NCBI RefSeq assembly: GCF_004348735.1
Contig: NZ_SMKT01000071.1
Coordinates: forward strand, 1-42,348
DNA from: Actinomadura sp. KC06
Lineage (GTDB): Bacteria; Actinomycetota; Actinomycetes; Streptosporangiales; Streptosporangiaceae
Direction of reading: 5' to 3'
DNA length: 42,348 nucleotides
The notes beneath the pieces were generated by a model. It ran no database searches. It had not been told where the DNA came from and saw only the letters and a list, made by a program, of their open reading frames with translations. The translations under genes were made by a program, and so were the position numbers. Of this stretch, positions 1 through 6,874 are shown piece by piece; positions within the stretch are counted from its first letter, which is position 1; each line of letters starts with the position of its first letter.

Positions 1-1017
1 GGGCGGCCGGGCGGGCTCCGGTGCGGGCGTGCCGTACCCGTCGCGGTGGAGGGTTTTGGCGGCGGCGGAGTGGTCCCCGCCGTGTTCGAGGAGGGCGTAT
101 GCGCCGAACTTGGTGTAGGGGACGTCCGTCTCGAACTCGGTGGAGGTCGAGAACACGAACAGCCGGTCGCGGTCGTCGCGCATGCCGGTCGTCGCGGAGA
201 TCCCGAGGCGTTTGTCGGGGCGTCGCCAGTACCTCGCGTTGCCGCGGTGTGCGACGACGGTCCAGCCGTGGGGGCCGAGGATCTCGCTCCAATCGGTGCG
301 GGCCTCGTAGTCGTCCCCGGGAGTAGTTCCGCCTTCGGATTCCCTACCGGTTGGCTGGGAAAAGCTCGAGGTTCCCGCCGGGGCTTCGGGCCGGGGCGTC
401 TGGTCGAACGTTGCGCACAGGGTGTGGAAAGCTGCGCGCTCGTCGGCGGTGATGGTGGGAATGGTGGCGGGGCCGCCGGCGAGCAGGACCCATGGGCGGC
501 CGGTCTCGTGGGTCGAACCGTGGCTCGGGGCGACGACGACGAACCCGCCCTCCCCGCGCGTCTCGATCAGCGGGAGCCGGTCGGCGGTGCGGGCAAGTTT
601 CAGGTTCCCGGGGACGGGCGCGCCGTCGAGCCGGTAGAGGATGTGGAGGCCGCCGGATGGGGATTGTTCGAGGTATCCGGTGAGGAGGCGGCGGGCGAGG
701 TCGCCGAGCCCGGTTTCGTCGGCGAGCTGGACGAGTTGGGCGAGGATTCCGGCTTGGACGGCGCGGGCCTCCAGTTCGGTCATTTCGGTGTTGCCGGAGA
801 TGGCGCCGCAGACGATGCCGATGCCGGGGTGTTCGCCGTCGAACCATCCTTTGAGCTCGTCGACGCTCATGCGTTCGTGCTGGTAGCGCTTCCACGCGCC
901 GAGGGGGGCTTTGGTGCCGTCGATGGCGGCGGGGATGACGGACAGGCCGGCGTCGTGGAGGGCGAGCGCCGCCGCGGTCAGGGTGGCGGGTGGCTGGGGC
1001 GCGGCGGGCTCGGTCAA
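1..1017 (-). CDS. Prim-pol type DNA primase/polymerase (C-terminus off window)
   Basis: The reverse strand is open from about 1077 to the window edge and reads as the N-terminal part of a bifunctional DNA primase/polymerase (prim-pol). Visible blocks are LSVIPAAIDGTKAPLGAWK, the YQHERMSVDELKGWF helix, GIGIVCGAISGNTEM and TELEARAV, all characteristic of phage and ICE prim-pol proteins that prime replication of the element. I place the start at a TTG (1017-1015): GGAGG lies 7 nt upstream and the TTG overlaps the TGA of the upstream gene. An ATG at 1077 is also in frame but lacks a good RBS. The C-terminal helicase part expected in this family is not in the window. Confidence 0.8.
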   Translation of the reverse strand, partial: MTEPAAPQPPATLTAAALALHDAGLSVIPAAIDGTKAPLGAWKRYQHERMSVDELKGWFDGEHPGIGIVCGAISGNTEMTELEARAVQAGILAQLVQLADETGLGDLARRLLTGYLEQSPSGGLHILYRLDGAPVPGNLKLARTADRLPLIETRGEGGFVVVAPSHGSTHETGRPWVLLAGGPATIPTITADERAAFHTLCATFDQTPRPEAPAGTSSFSQPTGRESEGGTTPGDDYEARTDWSEILGPHGWTVVAHRGNARYWRRPDKRLGISATTGMRDDRDRLFVFSTSTEFETDVPYTKFGAYALLEHGGDHSAAAKTLHRDGYGTPAPEPARPP

Positions 1018-1445
1018 CTCGTCCTCCGGAGGATTACGTGGTAGGGGCGGCGGGTCAGCAGGCATCGGCGCAGCCATCTGGGGCCCGGGTCCTGGATGGT
1101 GTGGAGGTGGGTGCGGGAGCACCAGGGGCACATGTCGACGACGAGGAGCGGCCACATGACCGGGGGTGGCGGGTACTCGATCCCGGACGGCCCGACGTAG
1201 GTGGTTTGGGCCCTCGACGCGCGGACGATCAGCCTCGCGGCCACATGGGTGGTGATGAGGCAGAGGTGGACGGGCCCGGGGCGCCGGTACGTTTTCGCGC
1301 AGATCGGGGCGCACCACCCTCCCCGGCACGCGCGGCGGTGCTGTCGGCAGGTGACGCAGATGTCGCCGCACGGGATCGGGTCCGGTGGGGGTTCGTTGCC
1401 GGTGCGGACGCGGGGGACGCGGATGAACGGTTCCCGGGCCGTCAT
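1014..1445 (-). CDS. Cysteine-rich small protein of unknown function
   Basis: A 143-aa protein between the methyltransferase remnant and the primase, joined to both by 4-bp stop/start overlaps (ATGA upstream, TTGA downstream), which argues that it is translated. It has Cys clusters of zinc-binding type: CGDICVTC, CRGGWCAPIC and CPWCSRTH. The C-terminus is basic (RWLRRCLLTRRPYHVILRR). I do not recognise a named family; a nucleic-acid-associated zinc protein in the replication operon is inference only. Confidence 0.6.
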   Translation of the reverse strand: MTAREPFIRVPRVRTGNEPPPDPIPCGDICVTCRQHRRACRGGWCAPICAKTYRRPGPVHLCLITTHVAARLIVRASRAQTTYVGPSGIEYPPPPVMWPLLVVDMCPWCSRTHLHTIQDPGPRWLRRCLLTRRPYHVILRRTS

Positions 1446-2041
1446 GCCGCGGCCTCGATCCGGTCGAGGAGCTCGGCGACCGCGTACGCCCCCTGCCTCG
1501 GGACGACGCCGTTACCCAACGCCTTGAGCTGCTGGTTGCGGGTGAGGCCGGGGACGGCGGTGACGTGGCCGTCGGGGAGGCCCATGAGCCACTCGACGAA
1601 CCGGGGGCTCAGGCGGGGTCCGGTTCGTCCAGGCTCAGTTGGAGCTGGTGCGGGCCGTCCGAGGACGCGGGCCCATCGGTCGATCGCGGGGGTGTAATCG
1701 CCCCACTCAACGTGGGGTTGCCCCGCGCGAACCTGGTGCTCGTCCGGTCGCCGTCCGCCGCCGTCGGCGTCGGCAGCAGCACCTGCGACAGTGGGGGCCG
1801 CCACCCCGGCGAGGCGCGGCGTCCGGGTGTCCCGGTGTCGCTGGCCCTCGGTGTCGGCAGCAGCGTCGTCACGGCGGTGCGCAGGTCCGCCCCGCCCTGG
1901 CCGCGGGTGCCGGGTCCGTTGGTGTCGGAGGTCCGCGGCGTCGGCAACAGGCTCGCCGGCGGCGGCAGGGTCGGCGGCGGCGGCGAGGTCGAGGCCGCCG
2001 TAGCCGGTGCACATCGAGCCGAGGCGTAGCGGGTTGTTCAC
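1442..2041 (-). pseudogene. Gutted C5-cytosine DNA methyltransferase remnant
   Basis: The N-terminus (LRLGSMCTGYGGLDLA) is motif I, the SAM-binding loop of Dcm-type methyltransferases. The C-terminus (LSPRFVEWLMGLP...LKALGNGVVP) matches the conserved motifs IX-X. Nothing resembles the catalytic PCQ loop or the ENV motif, and the protein is only 199 aa against roughly 350-450 aa for phage relatives. In the middle, the typical linker text (LLPTPRTSDTNG, LLPTPRASDTG, LLPTPTAADGDR) sits in a different reading frame (1609-1947), so the gene appears to have a core deletion plus compensating frame changes. An inactive remnant is most likely. It could still be translated, since it keeps its start and overlaps the next gene by ATGA. 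Confidence 0.7.
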
Positions 2042-2097
2042 GTGCCCTCGATCGGTCGTGAACCGGTGCCCGGCCGCGCCGGGGTCGAGGACTGAGG

Positions 2098-2277
2098 TTA
2101 GGCGTGCCAGAGGTCGACGATCACGCCTGATCCGTCGGCGAAGTCGATGTGGAACGTCCCGGCGACGTCGGTGACGACCTGGGTTGACTTCGCGTTGGGC
2201 AGGGTTGCGGCGGCCTTCATGAGCTGGTCGCGGACCTCGTTGAGTCGCTCTTCCGTCTTGTGTGTTGTGTCGCTCAT
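2098..2277 (-). CDS. Small hypothetical phage protein (59 aa)
   Basis: ATG at 2277, preceded by a strong GGAGG about 9 nt upstream, runs 59 codons to TAA. The protein starts MSDTTHKTEERLNEVRDQ and ends DGSGVIVDLWHA: an amphipathic helix followed by a short beta-rich stretch. No family is recognised. It lies downstream of the SSB-like gene and beyond the strong hairpin at 2303-2349, so its expression relative to the rest of the operon may depend on read-through. Confidence 0.6.
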   Translation of the reverse strand: MSDTTHKTEERLNEVRDQLMKAAATLPNAKSTQVVTDVAGTFHIDFADGSGVIVDLWHA

Positions 2278-2302
2278 CGGGTTGTCCTCCTCCGAGGGGT
2301 TA

Positions 2303-2349
2303 GGCCCGGCCTCGCCGCCCCGGGGGAAGCGAGGCGGCGAGGCAGGGCC
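2303..2349 (-). terminator. Strong hairpin (terminator or attenuator) inside element operon
   Basis: GCCTCGCCGCC (2309-2319) pairs perfectly with GGCGGCGAGGC (2333-2343). After one mismatch the stem continues with GGCCC (2303-2307) against GGGCC (2345-2349). There is no clear U tract, as is common in high-GC actinobacteria. It lies just after the stop of the SSB-like gene. Confidence 0.6.
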
Positions 2350-2356
2350 GAGCGGG

Positions 2357-3085
2357 TTATTGCTGCTGGGGGAGTTTCTGGAGGAGGGCGATGACCTCGG
2401 GGGTCAGGTTGGTGACGTCGACTCCGCCGATCGTCTGTGGCGCCGCCGGTGCGGGCGCGGCGGGCTGCGGCGGGGCGGCGGCCGGTGCCGCGGGCGGCTG
2501 CTGTGCCTGCGTCATGGCCTGACCGACCTGGGCGAGCGTCGGCGCCTGCGGGACCGGGGCCGCGGGCGGAACGGGCTGCGGCGCGTACTGGATCGGCTGC
2601 GGCGCGGGCGCCTGCGGAACGGGCTGCGGGACCGGGGCGGGCACCGGCTGAGGCTGCGGAGCGGGGGCGGGCGCCGGGGCCTGCTGCTGGGCGGGCTGCC
2701 CGAAATTGTTGATCGGATTCGCCGTCAGCCACGCCGACGCGCGCATGTCATCGGCGCCCGGCGTGAACGGCCCCAGCACCCACGCGGGGTTGCCCTTCTC
2801 GGTGGGGATCTGCCCGACCCGGCCGAGCACCATTTCCCCGGTGCGGGCGGCGGTGCCGAGCTTGTTGCAGATGCCCGGGTGCGACACGGTGACGCCCTGC
2901 TGCAGCTTCGGCGCGGGGTCGTCGAGGTCGACCATGTCGACGACGGCGAACGGCTTGTCCTTGCCGTACATGGAGTCGTACCGCTCGCCGGTCTCGGTGA
3001 CGGCGATGATGAGGATGAGGTGCCCGTGGTGGTCGGCGGGCTTGAAGAAGCTCCCGCTGGACGGCTGGGCGAACTGGTGCGTCAT
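2357..3085 (-). CDS. SSB-like or recombination-associated phage protein with Pro/Ala/Gln tail
   Basis: A 242-aa protein. The first ~125 residues form a compact domain (SGSFFKPADHHGHLILIIAV, KPFAVVDMVDLDD, MVLGRVGQIPTEKGNPAWVLGPF) resembling a conserved actinophage protein encoded beside RecB/YqaJ-type nucleases. The remainder is a low-complexity tail rich in P, A and Q with a short C-terminal helix (LTPEVIALLQKLPQQQ). Beta-rich core, disordered tail and conserved tip recall single-stranded DNA-binding proteins, whose tips recruit partners. The SSB role is inference from layout and neighbours, not from a diagnostic motif. It starts at ATG 3085, 52 bp after the nuclease stop. Confidence 0.6.
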   Translation of the reverse strand: MTHQFAQPSSGSFFKPADHHGHLILIIAVTETGERYDSMYGKDKPFAVVDMVDLDDPAPKLQQGVTVSHPGICNKLGTAARTGEMVLGRVGQIPTEKGNPAWVLGPFTPGADDMRASAWLTANPINNFGQPAQQQAPAPAPAPQPQPVPAPVPQPVPQAPAPQPIQYAPQPVPPAAPVPQAPTLAQVGQAMTQAQQPPAAPAAAPPQPAAPAPAAPQTIGGVDVTNLTPEVIALLQKLPQQQ

Positions 3086-3137
3086 GTGTTGTTCTCCGGT
3101 TTCCGATGTGGCCGTTGGCCGATGTGGATGTGGTGTT

Positions 3138-3908
3138 TCAGGTGGTCGGCGGGAGGTCGCCGGGGCAGCCGTCGCCGAGATCTTTGGAGCCGGGCCGGTA
3201 GTACGGGCAGTAGGTGCACTCGTGGCCCGGCTTCGCGGGAATCAGCCCGAACGCTTCGGGGTGGTGGTGGGGGTCGAGGACACTGACGAGCTGGTTGACG
3301 GTCGCCACGCGCTGGATGGCGTCGACGGCGACCTGCCGGTCGTACGGTTCGGTCCAAACCCAGATGTCGGACAGGCGCGCCGACTGGCGGGGGACGATGA
3401 CGAGGCCGACTTCGCGGGGGTGGCGGCCGGCGAGTTCCCAGCCGAGCCCGTACGTGTGGGCCTGGATCCGGTACTGCTCCCGCGGCCCTTCTTTGCGGTA
3501 TTTGTCGTAGGAGTATTGGCCGACGCATTTCCAGTCGAGGACGCGGTCGTAGAACGTGTCGTACAGGTCGCAGTGCCCGCCGGGGATGAGCGGCGGCGCG
3601 ATGGTGAGGTGCTGCTCAACCAGGAACCGGCCGCCCAGCTCGGGGCGGGAGAACGCTTCGGCGGCCCACGTGTGGAACCCGGTGCCGATCACACTGGCGA
3701 GGGGGTCGCCGCCGCCGTTGGGCTGCTGCCAGCCGGCGAGCTTGTAGGCCATGCGCCGGTCGCAGGGGGTTCCGGCCTCGGACGGGCCGAGGGTGGTTTG
3801 CAGGCTGCGGGGGGCGTTGTTGGCGGCGTCGCGGATGAACTCGGCCAGCTCGAACGCGACCCCGTCGTTGGCGTCGGCCCCGGGCTGCGCGAACGTCACC
3901 GCCGTCAC
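3138..3908 (-). CDS. Cas4/RecB-family PD-(D/E)XK nuclease with Cys cluster
   Basis: A 256-aa protein if started at the GTG at 3908, which overlaps the TGA of the upstream gene (GTGA). Cys49 near the N-terminus and Cys231, Cys234 and Cys248 at the C-terminus (CTYCPYY...C) are placed as in Cas4/AddB-type nucleases that hold a 4Fe-4S cluster. Between them lie D114 (GGHCDLYD), the D125-W-K127 motif and a QYRIQAH helix (residues 145-151), forming the PD-(D/E)XK active site. It should degrade or resect DNA ends in phage recombination together with the SSB-like and RuvC-like proteins. No CRISPR array or cas1/cas2 is nearby, so this is a phage recombination nuclease, not a CRISPR adaptation protein. 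Confidence 0.85.
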   Translation of the reverse strand: MTAVTFAQPGADANDGVAFELAEFIRDAANNAPRSLQTTLGPSEAGTPCDRRMAYKLAGWQQPNGGGDPLASVIGTGFHTWAAEAFSRPELGGRFLVEQHLTIAPPLIPGGHCDLYDTFYDRVLDWKCVGQYSYDKYRKEGPREQYRIQAHTYGLGWELAGRHPREVGLVIVPRQSARLSDIWVWTEPYDRQVAVDAIQRVATVNQLVSVLDPHHHPEAFGLIPAKPGHECTYCPYYRPGSKDLGDGCPGDLPPTT

Positions 3909-4294
3909 CGATTTCCCCGCCCTTCGCGCAGCGCGACGACGACGGCGCGGGCGCCCCACGACGGGACGGTCTCGTAGTCGCCGTCGTTGAATCGCTGCCG
4001 CTTGACGAACGCACCCGGGTCGGAGATCGCGAGACGGATGAGCCCTTCGTCGGCGGCGCGCTCGGCGAGCTGCTCGACCTCGGCGCGGGCCGCCGTGAGT
4101 TCGGCGTTGATACCGTCCTCCAGATCGCCGCTGACCTCCTCGGCGGCTCGGCCGACGTCGCCGAGCGCCTCGACCGCACGAGCCCGGTCGGCGCGGAACT
4201 GCTCGATCTCGGTGCGGGCGTCGGCGAGTTCCTTCTCCAGCTCGTCCTTGCGGGCTTCGAGGCGGCGGATCAGCCCCCAGGGCGCGTCATTCAT
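3905..4294 (-). CDS. Coiled-coil hypothetical protein
   Basis: A 129-aa protein. Residues ~8-90 are strongly heptad-like (RRLEARKDELEKELADARTE, AELTAARAEVEQLAERA), a long coiled coil. A short C-terminal segment (ETVPSWGARAVVVALREGRG) follows. It overlaps the nuclease gene downstream (GTGA) and the YqaJ-tail-like gene upstream by 8 bp, so it is probably co-translated with the recombination module. No family recognised. Confidence 0.6.
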   Translation of the reverse strand: MNDAPWGLIRRLEARKDELEKELADARTEIEQFRADRARAVEALGDVGRAAEEVSGDLEDGINAELTAARAEVEQLAERAADEGLIRLAISDPGAFVKRQRFNDGDYETVPSWGARAVVVALREGRGNR

Positions 4295-4688
4295 TGCCGC
4301 CCCCGGCCTGCTCGTTGACGGCGAGGAGGACGTACGGGCGGACGGCCTTCTTCGCCTTCTGATACTTCGCCCACAGCTTCGGCTCGTCCGCGCGCAGCGA
4401 CTTCTGGTCGAGGTAGGTGGACGCCTTGTTGGGCTTCCACGTGATGACCGGCCGCCCGGCGATGCGGGCCTCGTGCGCGTCCCCGATCCGCTCCTGAACC
4501 TTCGCCCGGACCGTGTCCCGCGCCTTCGTCAGGTCATCGATGCCGAGCTGCAGCCGCAGCGCCTCAACCTTGGCCTCGGCCTGCTCGATCTGCCGGGTGA
4601 GTTTGCGGTCGGCGTCGACCCATCCGGCGATGTCGTCGAGGTCCACCGGCGCCGGCGCGGCCTCGTCCGCCTTCTTGCTGCTGGTCAT
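4287..4688 (-). CDS. Nuclease-associated helical protein (YqaJ C-terminal-like)
   Basis: A 133-aa helical protein: an N-terminal coiled coil (DADRKLTRQIEQAEAKVEAL), then PVITWKPNKASTYLDQKSL, EPKLWAKYQKAKKAVRPYVLL. The pattern TWK - LD - P.L - Y resembles the tail that follows the nuclease domain in many YqaJ-type phage recombinases. Here it is a separate gene, one gene away from the Cas4-like nuclease, so it may be a detached partner subunit. This is inference from a short pattern. It begins at ATG 4688, overlapping the upstream stop by ATGA. Confidence 0.55.
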   Translation of the reverse strand: MTSSKKADEAAPAPVDLDDIAGWVDADRKLTRQIEQAEAKVEALRLQLGIDDLTKARDTVRAKVQERIGDAHEARIAGRPVITWKPNKASTYLDQKSLRADEPKLWAKYQKAKKAVRPYVLLAVNEQAGGGNE

Positions 4689-4990
4689 GCGTTGCTCGTT
4701 TCATTGAGTCGCTGGTCGTAGCGCATTGCGGTGCGGTAAGAGATGCCGACCCGGGCGGCGGCCTCCGCGCGGGACACCGACCGGTCGGAGCGGACAAAGG
4801 CGTAGTCCTCCACGCGGGACGCGACGGCGCCCGGGTCGCGGGATTGGCCTTTGCCGCCGGGGTTGCCGATCGGCGCGTCGCACTTGGGGTACCGCTTCCG
4901 GTAGCAGCCCAGGCACTCCCCGCGCGCGTGGTGCGGCTTGACCTTCCGGCACTTCACGCACTCCCGGAGAGGCCCGGGGCGGCGGTTCAC
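4685..4990 (-). CDS. Cys-cluster plus HTH protein, copy 2 of a tandem pair
   Basis: 101 aa from a GTG (4990) that overlaps the TGA of the upstream gene. N-terminal cysteines (CVKCRKVKPHHARGECLGC and a further Cys at residue 37) look like a zinc ribbon. The C-terminal half is a helix-turn-helix: SRVEDYAFVRS, then SVSRAEAAARVGISYRTAMR, ending YDQRLNE. The adjacent upstream gene has the same architecture and the same SR(I/V)EDY...YD.RL frame, so the two are tandem paralogues. A DNA-binding or transcription role is inferred from the HTH. Confidence 0.7.
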   Translation of the reverse strand: MNRRPGPLRECVKCRKVKPHHARGECLGCYRKRYPKCDAPIGNPGGKGQSRDPGAVASRVEDYAFVRSDRSVSRAEAAARVGISYRTAMRYDQRLNETSNA

Positions 4991-5289
4991 GACGCGCCCG
5001 CTTTGAGGCGCCGGTCGTAGCGGAAGAGAGTGCGGATCGACACGCCGAGCCGCTCCGCGGCCTCCTCGCGGGGCACCTGCCACGAGCGGAGCTCGACGTA
5101 GTCCTCGATGCGGCTCGCGGCCTCGGCGCCGCGCCCTGCCCGCCGGGGTGGCGGCGGGCCCGAGTCGGGGCGCCCGGCGTAGACCCACCGCTGATAGCAG
5201 GCGTGACGCCACCCGTTCGAGGAGTGCCAGCCCTCCAGCCCGCAGCAGGCGCAGACGCACCACCGCCTGTACTTCTTGGCCGCGGTCAT
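4987..5289 (-). CDS. Cys-cluster plus HTH protein, copy 1 of a tandem pair
   Basis: 100 aa. The N-terminus carries CVCACCGLEGWHSSNGWRHAC, a Cys/His cluster suited to one zinc ion. The C-terminus has ASRIEDYVELRS followed by an HTH (VPREEAAERLGVSIRTLFR) and YDRRL. Its downstream neighbour is a diverged copy of the same design. It overlaps the upstream gene by ATGA and the downstream one by GTGA. A sequence-specific DNA-binding role in the element is inferred; target and partner are unknown. Confidence 0.7.
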   Translation of the reverse strand: MTAAKKYRRWCVCACCGLEGWHSSNGWRHACYQRWVYAGRPDSGPPPPRRAGRGAEAASRIEDYVELRSWQVPREEAAERLGVSIRTLFRYDRRLKAGAS

Positions 5290-5531
5290 CGGGGCTCACC
5301 TGCCCGGAGTTCCTGCCCGTGCCGGTAGCACAGGAGCGTGCCGCCGTCCGGGCCCGAAACCCTCCAGCGGGCAACCGCGGCGCGCGGCCCCGCACCGCCG
5401 GTTTCGGCAATCGCGCGGGTGCACCAGTCGCAGCGGCGGTGCGTGTCGACGCGGGTCCACACCGGCCGGTGCGGGGCGGGTGGCGGCGCCGCCGGGGCGT
5501 CGGGGACGTCGAACAGCGTCAGATCGTCCAT
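5286..5531 (-). CDS. Small hypothetical protein with Cys pair
   Basis: 81 aa from ATG 5531, which overlaps the upstream stop as TGATG; a longer reading to 5642 would bury it in the resolvase gene and is rejected. It contains HRRCDWCTRAI and LLCYRHGQEL, together a possible C-x2-C...C-x2-H zinc site. No family recognised. It is translationally coupled to the RuvC-like gene. Confidence 0.6.
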   Translation of the reverse strand: MDDLTLFDVPDAPAAPPPAPHRPVWTRVDTHRRCDWCTRAIAETGGAGPRAAVARWRVSGPDGGTLLCYRHGQELRAGEPR

Positions 5532-6049
5532 CACGCACCGGCCTTCGGCCACTCGACCTTGCTGAGGGCGTCGCGCTGCGCTTTCGGCAGAGCGACGGGC
5601 GCCTCGCAGACACTGTCGAGCGCCGCGCACCGCAGCCACCACGCGTCGACCTGGTTGTCGTCGCGCAGGTCAAGCCCGGTCCGCTGCAGCAGCGCGACCC
5701 GCATATCGGCCTTCGTCGCGTTTCCCCGCCCCGTCGCGTACTTCTTGAGCGTCGACGGCGTGACCACGGCGTACGGGATCCCGGCGGTGTGCAGCGCGCA
5801 GACGACCTGCCACCACAGCCCGGCGGCCTCGTGGTGCCCCGCGCCGAGGGCCCGCGAGTAGGCGGGGCCCTCGATGGCGACGACGTCCGGCACGCCCCCA
5901 GCGGTCGTGATGGTGAGGATGCCCTCGCGCATCTCGGCGAGGCGGGCGGCGCCGCGCAGGCCCTTGCCGGGCTGGACGGTCAGGGTGACGCCGCTTACGG
6001 GGGCGATGCCGGTAGCGGTGAGGGACAGATCGAGACCGACCGCGTTCAC
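5531..6049 (-). CDS. RuvC-like Holliday junction resolvase of phage type
   Basis: A 172-aa RNase H-fold protein. D7 lies in the first strand (GLDLSLTATG), E60 in VVAIEGPAYSR, and the C-terminal acidic pair D131/D135 in DDNQVDAWWL. VTPSTLKKYATGRGNATKADM is the loop/helix block seen in phage and actinobacterial RuvC-like resolvases. It should cleave branched recombination intermediates made by the element's replication and recombination proteins. Length is close to RuvC. It overlaps both neighbours by a few bases. Confidence 0.8.
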   Translation of the reverse strand: MNAVGLDLSLTATGIAPVSGVTLTVQPGKGLRGAARLAEMREGILTITTAGGVPDVVAIEGPAYSRALGAGHHEAAGLWWQVVCALHTAGIPYAVVTPSTLKKYATGRGNATKADMRVALLQRTGLDLRDDNQVDAWWLRCAALDSVCEAPVALPKAQRDALSKVEWPKAGA

Positions 6050-6255
6050 CGGGCGCCCCGCTTGTAGAGGGCGGCGGTGCGGTTCATCTCGGCGCGGTCC
6101 CGGCGCTGCGTGGCGGCCTGCTGCGCGCGGACACCGGCGTTGTGGCCGGCGACGTAGGCGACCATCGCGATAGCCGTGACGGCGACGAAGACGACGGTCG
6201 CCACGAACACGACGTCACCCGCCGTGTACACGATCACGTGCAGGTCATCAGACAC
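6046..6255 (-). CDS. Small single-pass membrane protein
   Basis: About 69 aa from a GTG at 6255 (a GTG at 6267 would add four residues). A hydrophobic stretch (VVFVATVVFVAVTAIAMVAYVAG) is followed by a basic cytoplasmic-type tail (QQAATQRRDRAEMNRTAALYKRGAR). It directly follows another small membrane protein gene and overlaps the resolvase gene by ATGA. No function recognised. Confidence 0.5.
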   Translation of the reverse strand: MSDDLHVIVYTAGDVVFVATVVFVAVTAIAMVAYVAGHNAGVRAQQAATQRRDRAEMNRTAALYKRGAR

Positions 6256-6257
6256 GG

Positions 6258-6422
6258 TCAGACCCACTTTCCGATGTCGATCCGGTGCGGCGGCAGCGCC
6301 GTCACGGTGTGGGAGGCGAGCCACTTGGCGGTGTGGTGGCCGGGGTGCGGGAGCAGGTAGGCGCGGGCCACGACCCCGGCCGCCGCGGCGGCCAGGACGA
6401 GCAGCACGAACAACGCGATCAC
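6258..6422 (-). CDS. Very small membrane protein
   Basis: 54 aa from the GTG at 6422, which overlaps the upstream TGA. It consists of an N-terminal transmembrane helix (VIALFVLLVLAAAAAGVVARAYLL) and a short polar tail with histidines (HPGHHTAKWLASH). The first two predicted membrane proteins of the operon are adjacent. Phage superinfection or envelope functions are possible, but nothing in the sequence shows it. Confidence 0.5.
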   Translation of the reverse strand: MIALFVLLVLAAAAAGVVARAYLLPHPGHHTAKWLASHTVTALPPHRIDIGKWV

Positions 6423-6874
6423 GACGCGGCCTCCGTCCCGTGGATCGGGCACGCGGCGTCCCCCGCGTCCGGGGCGGTGCAGGAACACGGCGCGGGCGGA
6501 CGTCCAGCGCGGGCGGCGATCTCGTCCAGGTACGCCACGTCGTTCAGCAGCTCCGCCGCACGCGCCTCGTGCTCACGGGCACGGGTCCGGTGCTCGTCCG
6601 CCTTGGTCGTCTGCTCGTCGAGCACGGCGCGGATGCGGTCGACCTCGGCCATGAGTGGACGGAGCTGCTCGGCGAGCTGGTCGGCGTTGGCCTGCGCGAC
6701 GCTCGCGGCCTCGGCCGCCGTGGACGCGGTCACCTTGTGCTCTCCGGCCTCCATGCGCTTCCGGTCGGCCTCCTGCGCGAACTGGGTCAGGAGCGTCGAC
6801 GAGGGCGCCGGACCCGGCTGCACGGGCGCGATCTGCGGGGCAGTGGGGCGGTTGGGGCGCTTCAACGAGGTCAC
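6419..6874 (-). CDS. Coiled-coil hypothetical protein with C-terminal Cys/His motif
   Basis: 151 aa. A proline-rich start (NRPTAPQIAPVQPGPAP) is followed by ~80 residues of coiled coil (AEQLRPLMAEVDRIRAVLDE, KADEHRTRAREHEARAAELL). The end carries CSC...CPIHG, a possible metal-binding hook. It overlaps the clamp gene upstream by ATGA. No family recognised. Confidence 0.6.
   Translation of the reverse strand: MTSLKRPNRPTAPQIAPVQPGPAPSSTLLTQFAQEADRKRMEAGEHKVTASTAAEAASVAQANADQLAEQLRPLMAEVDRIRAVLDEQTTKADEHRTRAREHEARAAELLNDVAYLDEIAARAGRPPAPCSCTAPDAGDAACPIHGTEAAS

Noticed and set aside
46..1044. Long + strand open frame over the primase gene
   Set aside because: Low-complexity V/G/A/D-rich shadow; the reverse strand carries clear prim-pol motifs.
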